Assembly: GCA_963930775.1 (NCBI GenBank)
Contig: OZ005690.1
Span: 10,442,411 to 10,506,410, forward strand
Direction of reading: 5' to 3'
Source of the DNA: Cliona cf. orientalis
Lineage: Eukaryota; Porifera; Demospongiae; Clionaida; Clionaidae
DNA length: 64,000 nt
Shown: piece by piece, positions 1 to 15,690 of the stretch
Layout: each line of letters opens with the position of its first letter
Position numbering within the stretch: the stretch's first letter is position 1
The notes under the pieces: generated by a model
What the model was told of the DNA's origin: nothing
Database searches by the model: none
Seen by the model: only the letters and a program-made list of their open reading frames with translations
Translations under genes and position numbers: made by a program

Positions 1-348
1 TTGTTGTAATAAGTAGCGACTATAGCAGCTAGTATAATAATAAATATTATACTGGTATACTTAGAGATCGAGTGCATTATGTAACAGTTGCTTGAACAAG
101 TTTCTGGCCAGCACTTGGCTTAATCATAGGCGGCTGCAGCTCAGGCCAGGGCATACGTACCAGGGCTAAGCCTGGGTAGAGATTGGAGCATGCTTATTAA
201 AATTAATGTGGCCTAAAAGGTCAAAATCAGCAGTAAAAAATGTAGGTTATTGTATTAATGACTTGCCATGCCCTGGGCAGCCGCCAGTGGGCTTAATATG
301 CATGGACGATACTATAATTATGATTGAGTACACTGGTTAGGCTGAAAG

Positions 349-534
349 CAAGGGTTGATCCAGGGGGGTGGATAGGGTGGCTAGCCACCCCCCTTCACCA
401 GTTCTTTTATGCAACGTAGTATATAGGAGATGTCCACCATTATTAATCAGCCACCCCCTTTGCACCAGTATGGTTAACTATGGGTAGCCACCCCATCAGC
501 CACCTTCCATACAAGATTTCTGGATCAGCGCCTG
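349..534 (+). mobile_element. hAT-like MITE, copy M1
   Basis: A 186-bp element with ends CAAGGGTTGATCCAG and CTGGATCAGCGCCTG. It is flanked by a perfect 5-bp duplication GAAAG (344-348, 535-539). It is about 93% identical, in inverted orientation, to the element at 17576-17767. It has no coding capacity. Confidence 0.85.
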
Positions 535-1062
535 GAAAGGCCGCATGCACTGATATAACTGTGAAGTTGAATATTATGAGATGTATCACCGCATCAGCCG
601 TATAGGGTGACCAGTTGCACATAATATCATCACGCTATGGAATAATAAGCATTAATCCTGAAAAGGGCATCTTGTAATTTTATACTACGCATGAGATATA
701 CTGCCGTTACTCAATTTTTTGAGCTATACACTTCAGCAAAAATTACCTGTCCATGTATTCATGTGTGCATGTACATGCATGTACATGTACAGCACCATGC
801 ATGCACTGTGAACGCGGTCATGAATCCATATGTCGTGAATATGCTTATCTTAATTGGTTGGCCGGGAGATTTCCCTTGTAGATAGCGGTACGGCAGGAAA
901 CTTGAGGTTCAAGGGAAAGTTGATCCACCATCCAAGGTTGCACAAACAAAATTCCTAGCCTGTTTGGCTTCTTATAGGACGAGGGAATAATAATTATTAC
1001 CTATGATCTTGCAAAGGCTGCATGTAGTGTGTGCATGGGCCATGTGTGTGCACTAAGAGATA

Positions 1063-1345
<283 letters not shown>

Positions 1346-4300
1346 ATGCTTACACATGGTACTGTAGCCAAATCCTGACCACATTAAGCCACAATACCAG
1401 AGCACTGTCTCAGTTAAATACACACACACGTATGTATGTATGTAAGCATTGTGATAGTACCATGCATAGTCTATGACCGGAGAGAAGATGGCTGCCACTA
1501 TACACACATACGTACATTTTTGTCCACATTAGTCCAACAACGAATCCAATCAGGGCTGTACTCTCCGAGCCACACCCGGCAAAATCACAGACAACACACC
1601 ACAGTGCCGATCATATACATGCTACTATAAACCAATGCATTGATATTCGTACCAACTACAGTGTAAACTACCAAGAACTGTTGGATTTTATCCTAATATT
1701 GAGATTTTTGAGAAAGATCCAAAACTTTACCCAATTCATCCACAGGATTTTTCTACTCTGATGATATTTATTTTCTCCCATAAGGCCTGGAATATTGTGC
1801 TGGTCAGTGAATAGGGTAAAATGAATAGGCATGCAGCAATTAATGGATCAGCTCTCAATGCTTAATTGAGTTAAGGTACAAGACATAAAGGCTTTCAGTT
1901 TATCTAGTGACATAGCCAGGTCCCCTATAGTATACGTACTCTGGTCCTTCTAGCTAGTCAACTGATCTGCACAGCACAGTACAAAACCTTTATGGGATAA
2001 ATCTTAGGATTTACGTATATATGTACACAGGGCAGCTGATGATGGCACTTATACTGCTAATGTGATCATACACTAGTGCTTTGGCAGTATTATCAAATTA
2101 TACACTTACAGTACTATACTAATGCAATCTAGTTCCGTATTACAGTGTGCGGTGCTGTTCTGTGCCAAAGGTGCCATCTGAGACAAATTAGGCGCACAGT
2201 TGTTGAATGATGTCCGAATTCCGAGAGCTTGCCAGGAAAGTTCTCAAAATCTCATTAGTCAAACAAAACAGTGTTGCAGTTTTTCATCACCACTACGTAC
2301 ACGACGTACACGACGTACTCTTGTTGCAACAATGAACAGCATTACTTAGTACATTATTTTGTATACCGCTAGCATATACTGCATACTGCTATGCTGCATA
2401 TTGCTATACTATACACATGGTACACTTTGTATAATTATGTATTACTGCATTACTCTGCATCTTAATAATAGTATTATGCATTGTGTCTTAATGGATGTGG
2501 TATGATTTGTTAAGAGTGTGTACATTCTTTGAGTTGGCTAAGAGAAGCGGTCGCTAATTTGTCACCAGAACAAGATGAGAGCATTTCACATGGGATCTGG
2601 ATGGTGGGGTACATTAGCTGATTAGGCTTTGGTCAAGGAAAAGAAATTTTGCAATCCACTGGAAAAAATCCCTTATTTTACAGTAATACAATATTATGGT
2701 GTTCAGTGGAACATTTCTAAGAAACTAACTATGTGTCCAGTGCATTCATTTTATAACCATAATAATTATGGGCTATAATCAAGCTTCGAAATTCATCTAT
2801 GCTTATACAGATCGTGTATATATGAATGGAAGGATCTGTGGAGCTCTAGATCTAGTACAGTTGGGTTGCTCAATTTAACAGGCAGCTTTAGGTTATGACT
2901 TAACTTGTACACACCATAGGATATGTTTCATGCATCAAAATTATAGTGAGTTCTAGTAAACATGAATGCACGTCCCCAACCACTTTCATTTAAAAGGTTT
3001 CAATTAACACTATGATTTGTTGTACAATAATATAGTTACTCTCATATTGAAGTATGTATAGCTGCTACCAGGAAAGCAGTAAGCGTGTAGGTACGTAGGT
3101 ATGACATGATAATGCAATCAGGCTGAGAATGGGATGGCAAATAATGCAGACTTGAAAGCCACAACATGCTTGCACGCACTGCTAATGTATGTATTCACGT
3201 ACGTACACACAGAATACGAAACACACGCATATTATATACAATTATACTCGCATACAGCACCAGTGACAGCTATAGCTAGCTAGTAGATACACAGACACAC
3301 AGACACACAGTACTAGTGTGACACAAGGTACTCACATGCACATAATTATTATGCACACATTCACAGACGGTACATACACATGTATGTATGCAATTTGTAT
3401 ATAGGCACATGAAAATATTAATAATATTATTATTATACGTATGTACACACATACAGACATAAACACAATGTCAGGCACAGACATGCCTCTACTATACGTA
3501 CTCTCCTCGAACTTAGGAACTAATTTTAATATTCGGTGTCATGGTGATGAGCCATTAATACTAATGTAGTTTGCTCTAGTCTGCTGTCTCTGAAATTTAG
3601 TTAACAGTCCAATGTTGGACCCCAAACATGAACCTTACTATCATGGTAGCTATAGCTCAATCCATATACAGCATATTAAATTCTCATTTACAAAAAAATA
3701 GCTATTCTGCACACAAAATCATCAGCTGCACATTAATTCACAAGATTCAGTACAGTGTTATATACATACATATAGTACGTATACATACTTACCAACGTCA
3801 AAGAAAGTGACCATCTGCTGAGCATATCACTACCTGACCTCACACCCTGCTCTAGGCCGATAGACAGCCGTCCGCGGCCACTGCAGCCTGTCCCAGAGGG
3901 TAGTAATATAATAATATCAACCATATAATACTTTGATATGAAACGTAGTACATACATGATACCAGCACCACCTTATAAATAGTATTATGATATTATGAAT
4001 GTACACTGTGACATATGTATGATGCCACTTTAGTAGTACTGTATGGCTAGCTTTTCCATTATAGCTGCCATCCGATAGTGTCATCATGATAATTCGAGAA
4101 GCTTTTGGGAAATCACTCAGACTCCCATCAGGATCGAGTTTCGCCATCGCTCAACCGTGACCATCCATGCACTCACTGACTGATCATCGATGATATTATA
4201 GTATGTAGTTGAGTCAGAGTGCCGGAAAACATATTATAGATAACATACAGGTGTGGACTATAGTGTGCACTGAGCCAGAAAAAGTTAAGAAAAGCGTATT

Positions 4301-4479
4301 AATTTAGGATTTGGAAAATGTAGTATTGAGCAGCTGTGACGCACTAGGTGAAATTGATAGCCAATTATAATATTACTAGATGTGATAATGTATATATGCG
4401 TTTGCTCAGTGCTATGGAAACAGCTGCTGGTAGTCAAAAACAAAGAGAATAGAGAATTAAATAGGAGGCTAAAGGTCTA

Positions 4480-4593
<114 letters not shown>

Positions 4594-5944
4594 ATGTTAC
4601 AACGTTAACTGACCTTATAGTAGTGGCAGGGCTGCCATAATCTTTTGACAATAAATCCTAAGGAACATACCCCAAATCCTGAGATAATCATGGAAAGCAC
4701 TATACCTTATGGGAGTAAAAGGCTAAAAAAATCCTAATATTACTAATTTGCATATGCTAATGAAGCAAAATTGATGCTCAAAAATCCTAATATTAGGATA
4801 AAATCCTAATCTTTGGCAGCACTGTAGTGGGGACTTGAAGCAGATTTTATATTGTCCATTAACTGCTATCCAAAGTCGGTCATGTGTCTGCTCAGCACCA
4901 TTCTAGGATTTCAGAACTACAAAGCAAGTCATCTTGCCGTCACAACCAAAATAACCAATCATACATACACATAATATAAAACAAATCCCAGCTTGGGTAT
5001 GTTACTGTAATGGTGTAACTTCAAAGAACTGTAGTGTCATGCATTTCTAGAGGAAGCACGTCTAATGGCTACCTAATAGATACCTAGCCGGCTTAATGGT
5101 TGGTCAATAATCAGGTGCAATAATATTTACAGTGCTGTTGTGTCACTACCCTTGGCGGTAAGCTTGACAAAAAGGCTTTTGTGTGAAAATTATTGCCAAA
5201 CTACATAATGTCATGGATACAAGCTGAATCATCATAATAATATCATGATGACCAAGCTGTAATACTCTAACACGTGTATACCGCATGCAGCTACCTATAT
5301 TCTTTAGACTACCAATCTTTATTAGTTATGCATGTTGACATGCAACTTCTATACCAATACTGCATGCACGGACTGTTACCTAAATTGATCATCTAAAACA
5401 TGTATGTACATGCATGCATGCAGCCTTGCGCAATGTTCATGAAATGATCTCAGAAAATTTCAATTCATCACATTTTTTGGATAATATCAGTGTGGGTATA
5501 CAACCAGTGAAACAACACATGTAATGGACGGACAGACAGACAATAAGCAAGAGACAATTGCAAAAAAAGAGAGTATAATTATTAGTAATTAGTGGTATAA
5601 CTATCATTAAAGTAAATTAACTACACTACATTATAGAAATTAACATCAAGTATAAGTATTGCTATGTAAATTATTATTCTTAAACTATCTATGTATTACC
5701 TTACTTACAAAATATAACGTACCAGTGTAAAAGTCGTAACTCTAACAAAAGTAAAAAATTACTTACACTTATTAGTATTAATAAACTACTCGTACAACCT
5801 TAAAATTAACATTACTTATAAAATATTATACGTATCCTTAAGTTACCACATTACGAATTTACTTGGTGAAGAGACTTGCTGTTATGTATATCGCCAGAGA
5901 GAGAGAAGAAATAGTTTCTTTAAAATCTTAACAATAAGTATAAG

Positions 5945-5950
5945 TTTATT
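5945..5950 (-). promoter_or_regulatory. AATAAA poly(A) signal of the WT1-type gene
   Basis: On the minus strand AATAAA begins two bases after the TAA stop (5954..5952). Used alone, it would give a 3' UTR of only about 20-40 nt. No other canonical AATAAA was noticed just downstream, but longer ends using variant signals cannot be excluded. Confidence 0.5.
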
Positions 5951-5951
5951 T

Positions 5952-7980
<2,029 letters not shown>

Positions 7981-8233
7981 TTTCTTGATAGTGTTGTTTT
8001 TCACAGTTTGCGAAAGGGTAAAAGTCTCGGTTGATTTGCTTCTCGGTAAACTTCGTACGGTAACTTTTTTAATACTTTAGTAGCTCTCCTTACGTATAGT
8101 AGTATACGCAACTCTTTAGGTAGATTGCTTAGTTATACGTAGGCTAGTACAAAAACTCTAAAGCTGACCAGCAGCGAATAGAGCAATGGGCTAGCAAGAT
8201 CGTTTTTTTTTTTTGAGCGAAGGAGTGTTGCGA

Positions 8234-8401
8234 ATGGTACTCGCATCGCAAGCGGACCCAATTTATCACTACGACTCGAACGGAAGTCTACGTAAACTAC
8301 AGGAACTGCCAAGTCGCGTGTATGGAAATACCGCTAACCGCAAGAGTATACAAACATCGAACGGAACAAGCAGCGCGCGCCGATTTGATACATATTCATG
8401 A
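8234..8401 (+). CDS. small CpG-rich ORF upstream of the WT1-type gene, unconfirmed
   Basis: This is a 55-codon ATG-to-TGA frame (MVLASQADPIYHYDS to SSARRFDTYS), divergent from the WT1-type gene. CpG density and codon-like composition set it apart from the surrounding DNA. It may equally be promoter CpG sequence that happens to be open. No family is recognised. Confidence 0.2.
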   Translation: MVLASQADPIYHYDSNGSLRKLQELPSRVYGNTANRKSIQTSNGTSSARRFDTYS

Positions 8402-8442
8402 GCTCGTGCGCAATGGGGTTTTGTATCTGTCATAGCAACCTA

Positions 8443-8476
8443 ATTGGCTGACCAATCACATTCCCGCTGGCGGGAA
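8443..8476. promoter_or_regulatory. paired CCAAT boxes plus inverted E2F-like site
   Basis: ATTGG (8443-8447) and CCAAT (8452-8456) face each other. They are followed by TTCCCGC-TG-GCGGGAA (8461-8476), two 7-bp inverted arms that each match the E2F core TTSSCGC. CCAAT next to E2F sites is a known arrangement in growth-regulated animal promoters. The cluster lies about 470-500 bp upstream of the WT1-type start codon in a CpG-richer stretch, so a promoter role is plausible. The target gene and direction are inferred. Confidence 0.45.
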
Positions 8477-11400
8477 TTGATTGCATTGTTGCGGTGGATC
8501 GAGTCAGTGATCAGCTAATGGACTGTTAAGTGGTCTTCCTAATTGGCTTAGAAAGTCCATAACATTCTCACAGGCAAGTATACTCATGACGTCACACATG
8601 CATATAATATTATACACTCGTACATGCATACACTATACGACTGATAATGTTGCACTAAAAAGTCAATGGATCAGAAAAATAATTAATTGCGATATGTGAT
8701 AGTTGCTGCATGAGTATTTCGGAACTATAGTATTATCCCTATTAGGATTTTGTATCATACCATAAGCCATGTATGAAGTAGTTACTGTACTGGTTGAATG
8801 ATTGATTCAGAAATAATTCTTACATATCGGTGCACACGATTAGCTTTGCGGTCTGTTAGCTTCCAAGATCTGTTTAATTGATTTTAAATTGGCACCCTAT
8901 TAAGAAAAGCAATTGTATTATTGTGAAATCTGACCCCCATCAATCGTAAGCGTAGCTGCATAATATTTTGTTCCGTGTGTGTTGGGTACAAATTGTGAAT
9001 GTGCACATGAAATAACATCAAAACTTGATGAACCAATGACACAGTTTAAAGACCAGGATTGTATGATCAAGATATCACTTTAACTGCCTACATAATAGCC
9101 CATTAATGTTTGCTAAACTACCTGCATACTGCTATAGCCACTAATATTAATGCATGGCTATGCAAGCAATCAATGGGATATTAACAATAGATCAAACTTT
9201 TTGTACATACAAGATGAGCACGTACACAACTGCACTCTTTTAGACTACCCCAGTTGTTGATCCCCTAGTAGATGGACTCCTCCCATGCAGTTTTTCATGA
9301 TCAATCAATATTGCCGACTAAAACAGCAATTAAGCAACGTTGAATCTATAAGACATTATACTATTATTAGTTTCGGCTACATATATACACTTTCTAGCAC
9401 ACTAAAATTCGATCAATAAGCAGTATTCTGCATGCATGTTAGTATTCCACATGCAACGCAATTTCCATATCCCATCTCACCAAGCTAATTATATGTACCT
9501 GCATAGCCATATCAATCGATCTGTCCATTAATTCATGTGAGTATATACATTGCATGCATGTTCGGAGTTTCCTATATATACCTGTTAATTCGTACCCTAT
9601 GGATATTACTTCCTGTTTCAAACGATAGTGTCTATCGTATCCGTACAAGTTTTAAACAAACACATTAATGCCCGGCCCGCGGGCCAAGACCACACCAGAC
9701 CTTTTCTCAAAGCAAGCAGGCACGTACTTAGTAATTACCTATAGTACACACCTATAAGTACCACAGCTCTGTATGCTAATATCGGCCCATATAGTGTAAT
9801 AATAATAATATTGTGGTAACATCAGCCTACTGTGTATTGGAGTAGAGTACGTGGTCGCTATGTGCGTAATACTAGCATGTGCTTGCCAAGCCAAATTGAG
9901 CCATACTGCCCACTGCTTGAGCAAAAACTACCGGATCTGACAGCAGTTGAGGTTTTTGAGATTATATAACTTACTTGCTGCACTGCAGTACTAAAGTATA
10001 CTACATATACTACAGGTGAGCAAAATTTTATGCATGTGGTGTGTATAATTTAATTGCCACTACAGATGTGTTGCAAACGTGAAGCCACTAACAGACTGGA
10101 CACACGCTACTACCCTTGGCAGAAATGCAGCTAGAGCTTAGCACAGTGTCTGACTGATGTATGTGAGTGTGTACGTGAGATTGTGTGCATGTGCAAATCA
10201 GTTGTACCCATGGAAATGTATGTGACAATGTCAAATAGTCTCGGTCAACTGATTCAGAAGTCTACCCCTAGACATCCTTACTTTTTAGGAAGTGTCTCCA
10301 CACCTGTTAGGCCACAGTTATTCAGCTGGTTGCCCCCACAATGATGGAACTAATCAACTAGGTTCCTTTTCTACTCTTTATATATACGTAGGTTCCAGGA
10401 ATTCGTCACTGACTGGTGTCTCTCAGAAAAATATTCCTCTGTCCAAGCCTGAACTATCCATGTCTATACTGATAGCAGCTAAACTGTACTAGCTAGTCTA
10501 AGAGTACCGTGTACAGATCTTCGATTCATAATTATCTGTGTTGATTGACAGCAGCCAAACTGTACATGCATAATATTATTACACTATATAGAACACAGAC
10601 CCTTCATTGTGAATATCGGCTAGTGAACTATTGTAATGTTAACGTAGTAATAACCTTGTCATGTGTCTGTAAGTACCAGCCTTCATGACTGGATAAACTT
10701 CAATTCTGCTAGCTATAACAACGAAACATAATGTCATAATAAAATAACCTTGTTACCGCTCTAGGAATTATTCTGAGCACCAGTGGAGCATATCTAGTGG
10801 CCGGTCCAAGTCACACCAATTTTCCCATGATGATCCAGGTCGATGCGGGCTTATTACCTAATATGGATTGAGGCCTCACAGTTCATTCACGAAACTTAAT
10901 AATAATAATTATTATTATCTTCATGTTTGTCAGCATATGTTTACATGGGTTAACAGAGTACGAATTATAATGTTCTGAACTATGATCTGCATATCAACAC
11001 CATGCTTACATAAGCTTCAATTTGATGATTAATTTTTATAAAATTGAAATAATGCTAATTTAAGTCTTAATAACTGCTGATTTGAGTACGTATTCGTAAG
11101 CATGCTTAAGCTTATCACATACATGTAATATGCACATGTGCATGCACATTCATGAGCTAGTGTTTCAATCTCCATCTACAAAGTATAAACATTAGGATCA
11201 TGTGCTCTGGAACTGTTGAATGTACGTACATCACAGTATATAATATTATGAATAATATTATGTGTACATCATGGAAATGAGTGCTAACTATAATATTTAT
11301 CACAATATTGTATTTTTTTCCCATCATACGAAATCAATATTATAATTGTCGCAATTGTTGACAGAAGCGTCGGTTTTTACTCTTGGGAGGCTGGCACAGT

Positions 11401-12062
11401 TTTGGTAACCACTGTTGGAGCAATATCAAGCCGATAGTTTTGCAACAAATTCCATATTCAGCTGCATATGCATGCTATTCTAACCAGTAGTCACATATCC
11501 ATGCATGCGCACATGTATTATAATTATAACATACGTACCTCAATAGCTGAGCCTACTGTGTATATATTTGCTATAGGTTGAGACGTCAAGTCGCATATAT
11601 TAATTCTATGGCGTTGTTTTGTGAATTGCTGATCATAGGTGCATAATATTATGTCCAAGTGTGCTATCTGTGTGTATACTAACACCATATGATTTATACA
11701 ATACGATTATACTATAGGCTAGTTACCATCACATCAAACAGTGTTACAGTGTATGATGATGATTATTAATGAAATTTTTTACCAATTTAGAAAAGTGCTT
11801 CACAAAACATACCACGAGAAGTTCGGTTGACCTTTGGTGCCCAGCTATAATAGTGCCTGACTTATTTAGATGATAATTGCTGGTGCAATTTGCATACTAC
11901 AAATGGTGACAACGAGGGAATGATTATAGGCACACACGCATCAGTGCCCATTAGCTTTTAGCTATTAGTACGCATGAACACTGTAACAATATTACTATTA
12001 TTGTAGACGTATTAAATTTTAACATGCATGGTACACATGCAGTTGTTTTCTGGCGTACTGTT

Positions 12063-12258
12063 ATACAAAACTACGCCTGAAATGAGGACGCCTCCTTCAA
12101 TCAGGACACTACGCGTATGCATGGTCCTAGCTACATCGAGAAGTGTACAAAATTACCCCTGAAATGAGGACGCCTCCTTCAATCAGGACACTAGCTATGC
12201 ATGGTCCTAGCTACATCAAGAAGTGTACAAAACTACCCCTGAAATGAGGACACCTCCT
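12063..12258 (-). repeat. 76-bp modular repeat, ~2.5 units
   Basis: Reverse-strand copies of the unit built on GTGTCCTGATTAAAGGAG, GTGTCCTCATTTCAGGGG, TAGTTTTGTACACTT and AGCTGGGACCATGCATA. Three 'ACCCCTGAAATGAGGAC' blocks are visible. Confidence 0.85.
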
Positions 12259-12699
12259 CAGTGATAGCGAAATCTTACCAGATATGGCTATCTTAATACC
12301 AGATCTCATGGATACACACACATCCATCTAATTACGGAAAATGGTTTCGTACTATTGCCGACTGTGATCACATTTCAACTCCAATGTAAATATTGTCCTG
12401 CGACTGAGCAACGAAGCCAGTTATGAGCGGATAAACACAATAGCAAACTTAATCATGCACACACTTATTAAATTACACTACAATGCACCATAATTATGAT
12501 GATATTAACTAACAATTAAGGATAATAATTGTGTCCCAGGGTATGTTTGTTCTGCAGTGGCTGATATTTCTAGACCACAGTTTGTTTGTCTCCAGGCCAT
12601 GCGGTCCTGTAGCTCGAGATCTCAGCATTAATTTTTTCACTCAATTGCAATGACACGAAATATTCCTCAGGCTTACAGATCAAGTCATTGCACGGTCAT

Positions 12700-13170
12700 G
12701 AAAGATGTGTAACCGTTCCGTCTCGGCGCGGGCCATTTGTACAGTGCACGTGGATGGAACCAGATCGACTAATCAAGTCTTACGCAGCAAGTTGTGTGCA
12801 GGCTATGGCAGTACCAAAATACACAATAATTATTATGTAACTGTTCCATCTCGGCCCGGGCCATTTGTACAGTGGAACGTATATTATAACATTATATTGA
12901 TCGAGTCTTAATTGTCTCCAGATCAGAGTGTGCGCATATATACATGACCCGGGGAGGATTTATAACATATTTCTCGTTAAATACCAGTCAGATAGGGGGT
13001 TCCTCCTTAATGAGAAGTATGTAAATCGTTCCCATATCTCCAGATCTATGTAGATTCCTAATAATAATATTGTTATTATTTTATAATTTAAGTAGTCCAA
13101 AATGGCAGCAAGTTGTGTGAACACCATGCATGCATGGCTCTTATGGCGGTACCAAAATACAATACTGTAA
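12700..13170 (+). repeat. diverged direct duplications
   Basis: TCTCGGCSCGGGCCATTTG followed by TACAGTG occurs at about 12721 and 12851. GCAGCAAGTTGTGTG followed by a GGCAGTACCAAAATACA-type block occurs at about 12785 and 13105. Confidence 0.65.
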
Positions 13171-13930
13171 CATGTACTGCACTAACTAACTAGAATGCAT
13201 TAGTATTTGCTATACAAATTCTTATGTCACACAAAATAATTATTGCTAGCTACATAATTTCCGTGAGAGTGAGAGAGTGCTAGGCCTTTGGCTGTGGCTA
13301 CGGTCATTTGTCAACAATTTGCAACCTACACAAAGCGTGAGCATTAGATGTATACCAGCTGTTTTACGATTACTTGGTCAGGTACGTACGTACATACGTT
13401 TTTAAAATTTAAAATTCTAATCGCGACGGTTGCACAATAATTACAATTATTCTACAGAGATCTGTACGTTCAATTTTGAATAAATAGCGTACTTAGTCTA
13501 TAATAAATAATATTTGTAATACATAATATGTATTATTATTATGTATTTCCAACACAATTTTTGTAATATGCAAGTACATACAATGTAGATTTGTGCATAT
13601 TAAAACTCTTAGTAACGGTTTAGAATTATATTTCTACCAGAGATCTGTGTGCAAAAATTGCATGGTAACAGATGCAAGGTTGTACATGTAACTTAAGATA
13701 TTGCATGTGTGCATGAATGCATGTGACTTTGGGTTTCTGATGTGATAGTGGAGTTATTTTTGAAGGGATTATTGGAACTATCCAGTGCCCAAATTTAGAG
13801 CTAGTGTGGTGGGTTTTGGTCAGCTTGTGCATGTCTGGGGTTGCGGGAAACTTCCTTAATGATATTCATGGCTGCATGCATAACTTTAACAGGTGTGAAA
13901 GGGAAGTATTATGTGTATTCTCAGTTTCTT

Positions 13931-14170
13931 TTCTCTCACACTCTTTCTCCCTCTCTCTCTCTCTGAGGTTTTCTCAAGCTCTCTCCTTCTATATGTGTAA
14001 ATCATAAGCTGTTAGCACCATAATATACATGCACAACATATCCCGATTACATACTCACACAATCTCTAAACCAATGGCTTCACTGCAGTATCTTTTCTCT
14101 CTCTCCCTCTCTCTGTCTCTCTCTCTCCCTCCCTCTCTCTCTCTCTGCTTCCGTGTCTCTCTCTCTCCTT
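13931..14170 (+). repeat. (TC)n-rich tract inside a ~190-bp duplication
   Basis: Two CT-rich blocks are each followed by CATGCACAACAT...AATCTCTAAA-type sequence (about 14010-14090 and 14205-14280). The microsatellite has therefore been duplicated with its flank. Confidence 0.8.
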
Positions 14171-15324
14171 CTATATATCCTATTACAAAGCTGCTATATA
14201 TATAGCACCATAATATCCATGCACAACATCCTGATCACACATGCTCACACCATCTCTAAATCAATGGCTTCATTAATTGTGAAGCACATCCTTCCATGGT
14301 TCAAACAAGGTAGTTAGGTAATCCCCATATTAGGGGTACCTGGCCTTTCTACCAGATAATATGAAGCTAAATAGAACCATACATGCACAACATCCTGATT
14401 ACAGTCTGAGAACTTATTAATAAGATCCTTTTAAGCACTGAATTATGCTAGAAATTTCCATCTGAACAGACTGGGATATATTATACAGTCATCCGTGGTA
14501 CACCAGATGTTATCGGAATCTGAGATAAAGTACGTAATAAGTCATCATGGTTTTTCACAAAATTCTGCATGAATACCAAGAAATTGGACCCTTCCTATTG
14601 TAACATGAGTCGATTAGCATCTAGAGCAATACAATTTACGTATAATTATGTGTATATATACACTAATTGCTATAAGTTAGGTGTACTCATGAACTTCCGA
14701 GAATTGGAGTTAGGTTTATCCACATGAGAATTACTCAGGCGCGCATGTTTCGATATCAAATGATAAATCTAATAAAGCACAGCAATCGGCTAGTTCTTAG
14801 TCTATCGAACATCTATGCAGGCTTAAGCTCTGAGTATGTTATATAATTATTATGAATTTCAAACTTAGTGGGGATTTTTTAAACTCATACATGTACAGTA
14901 GTACTGCACATAGGTATAATTTCAAGTGCATGCATGCATGCATACTGGATCTATCAAGACAGCTGGTTTGCAGGCTAGCTATTCCATGAATGCATGAACG
15001 CTGCTCATCCAGATAATATGACTAAGTGGACGAGTATTATATCATTAATAATGGATATACATAAGTTAGATTAATTATAATAGGCAAGATGGTTCACGTA
15101 CCATGAAATTGAATCCAGATTAGTTTAATCCGGGTTCTAATAATATGGATCCGAGTTAAACACTGCGGCGATGTAAATATAATGCAGGCTTAATTAGGAG
15201 CTGCATGCATGATTGATCATACAGCCCATTCTATGAATAACAGCACTCATCCAGGTAATAAAAGACTAAGTGAGTGCATCGAAACATAATTAATAAATAA
15301 TTATTAATATCCTAGCTGCATGAT

Positions 15325-15690
15325 TAAAGGAGGTCCTGCATTTCAAGGGCCAGCAGCTTTTTATTCAGCATCCTGCTGCACTGATTACCTCCCACTTTTA
15401 TTTAAGGGACATATTACCTGTAAATACCACTGAAACAATTATTGTGGGGGGTAATAAAATATCAGGCAGTTGTATGGTCACATGCCATCCCACAGCAGTC
15501 ATTACTTTTGCCCCATACAAAGAAACTAGACAGTGGTGGAGGAAAGGCATTTTCTCATGGCACTGGTATGCCCATTCCTCAAATGACCTAACCGCTTTGC
15601 AAACCAATTCAATCGATCGTACTCACACAAAATTTCCAAGTTTCCTTGTTATAGACAACCAGGTTTGTCCCTTCCGTGGAAACCCATAAA
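15325..15690 (+). other. open reading stretch of unknown status
   Basis: A frame of about 115 codons is open to TAA at 15688-15690, with GC content above the flanks. It includes TCHPTAVITFAPYKETRQWW and KFPSFLVIDNQVCPFRG. Its left end overlaps a degenerate copy of the 76-bp repeat (ATTAAAGGAGGTCCTGCATTTCA). By composition, one or two such open frames are expected by chance in a window this size. No splice structure is convincing. Confidence 0.2.
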
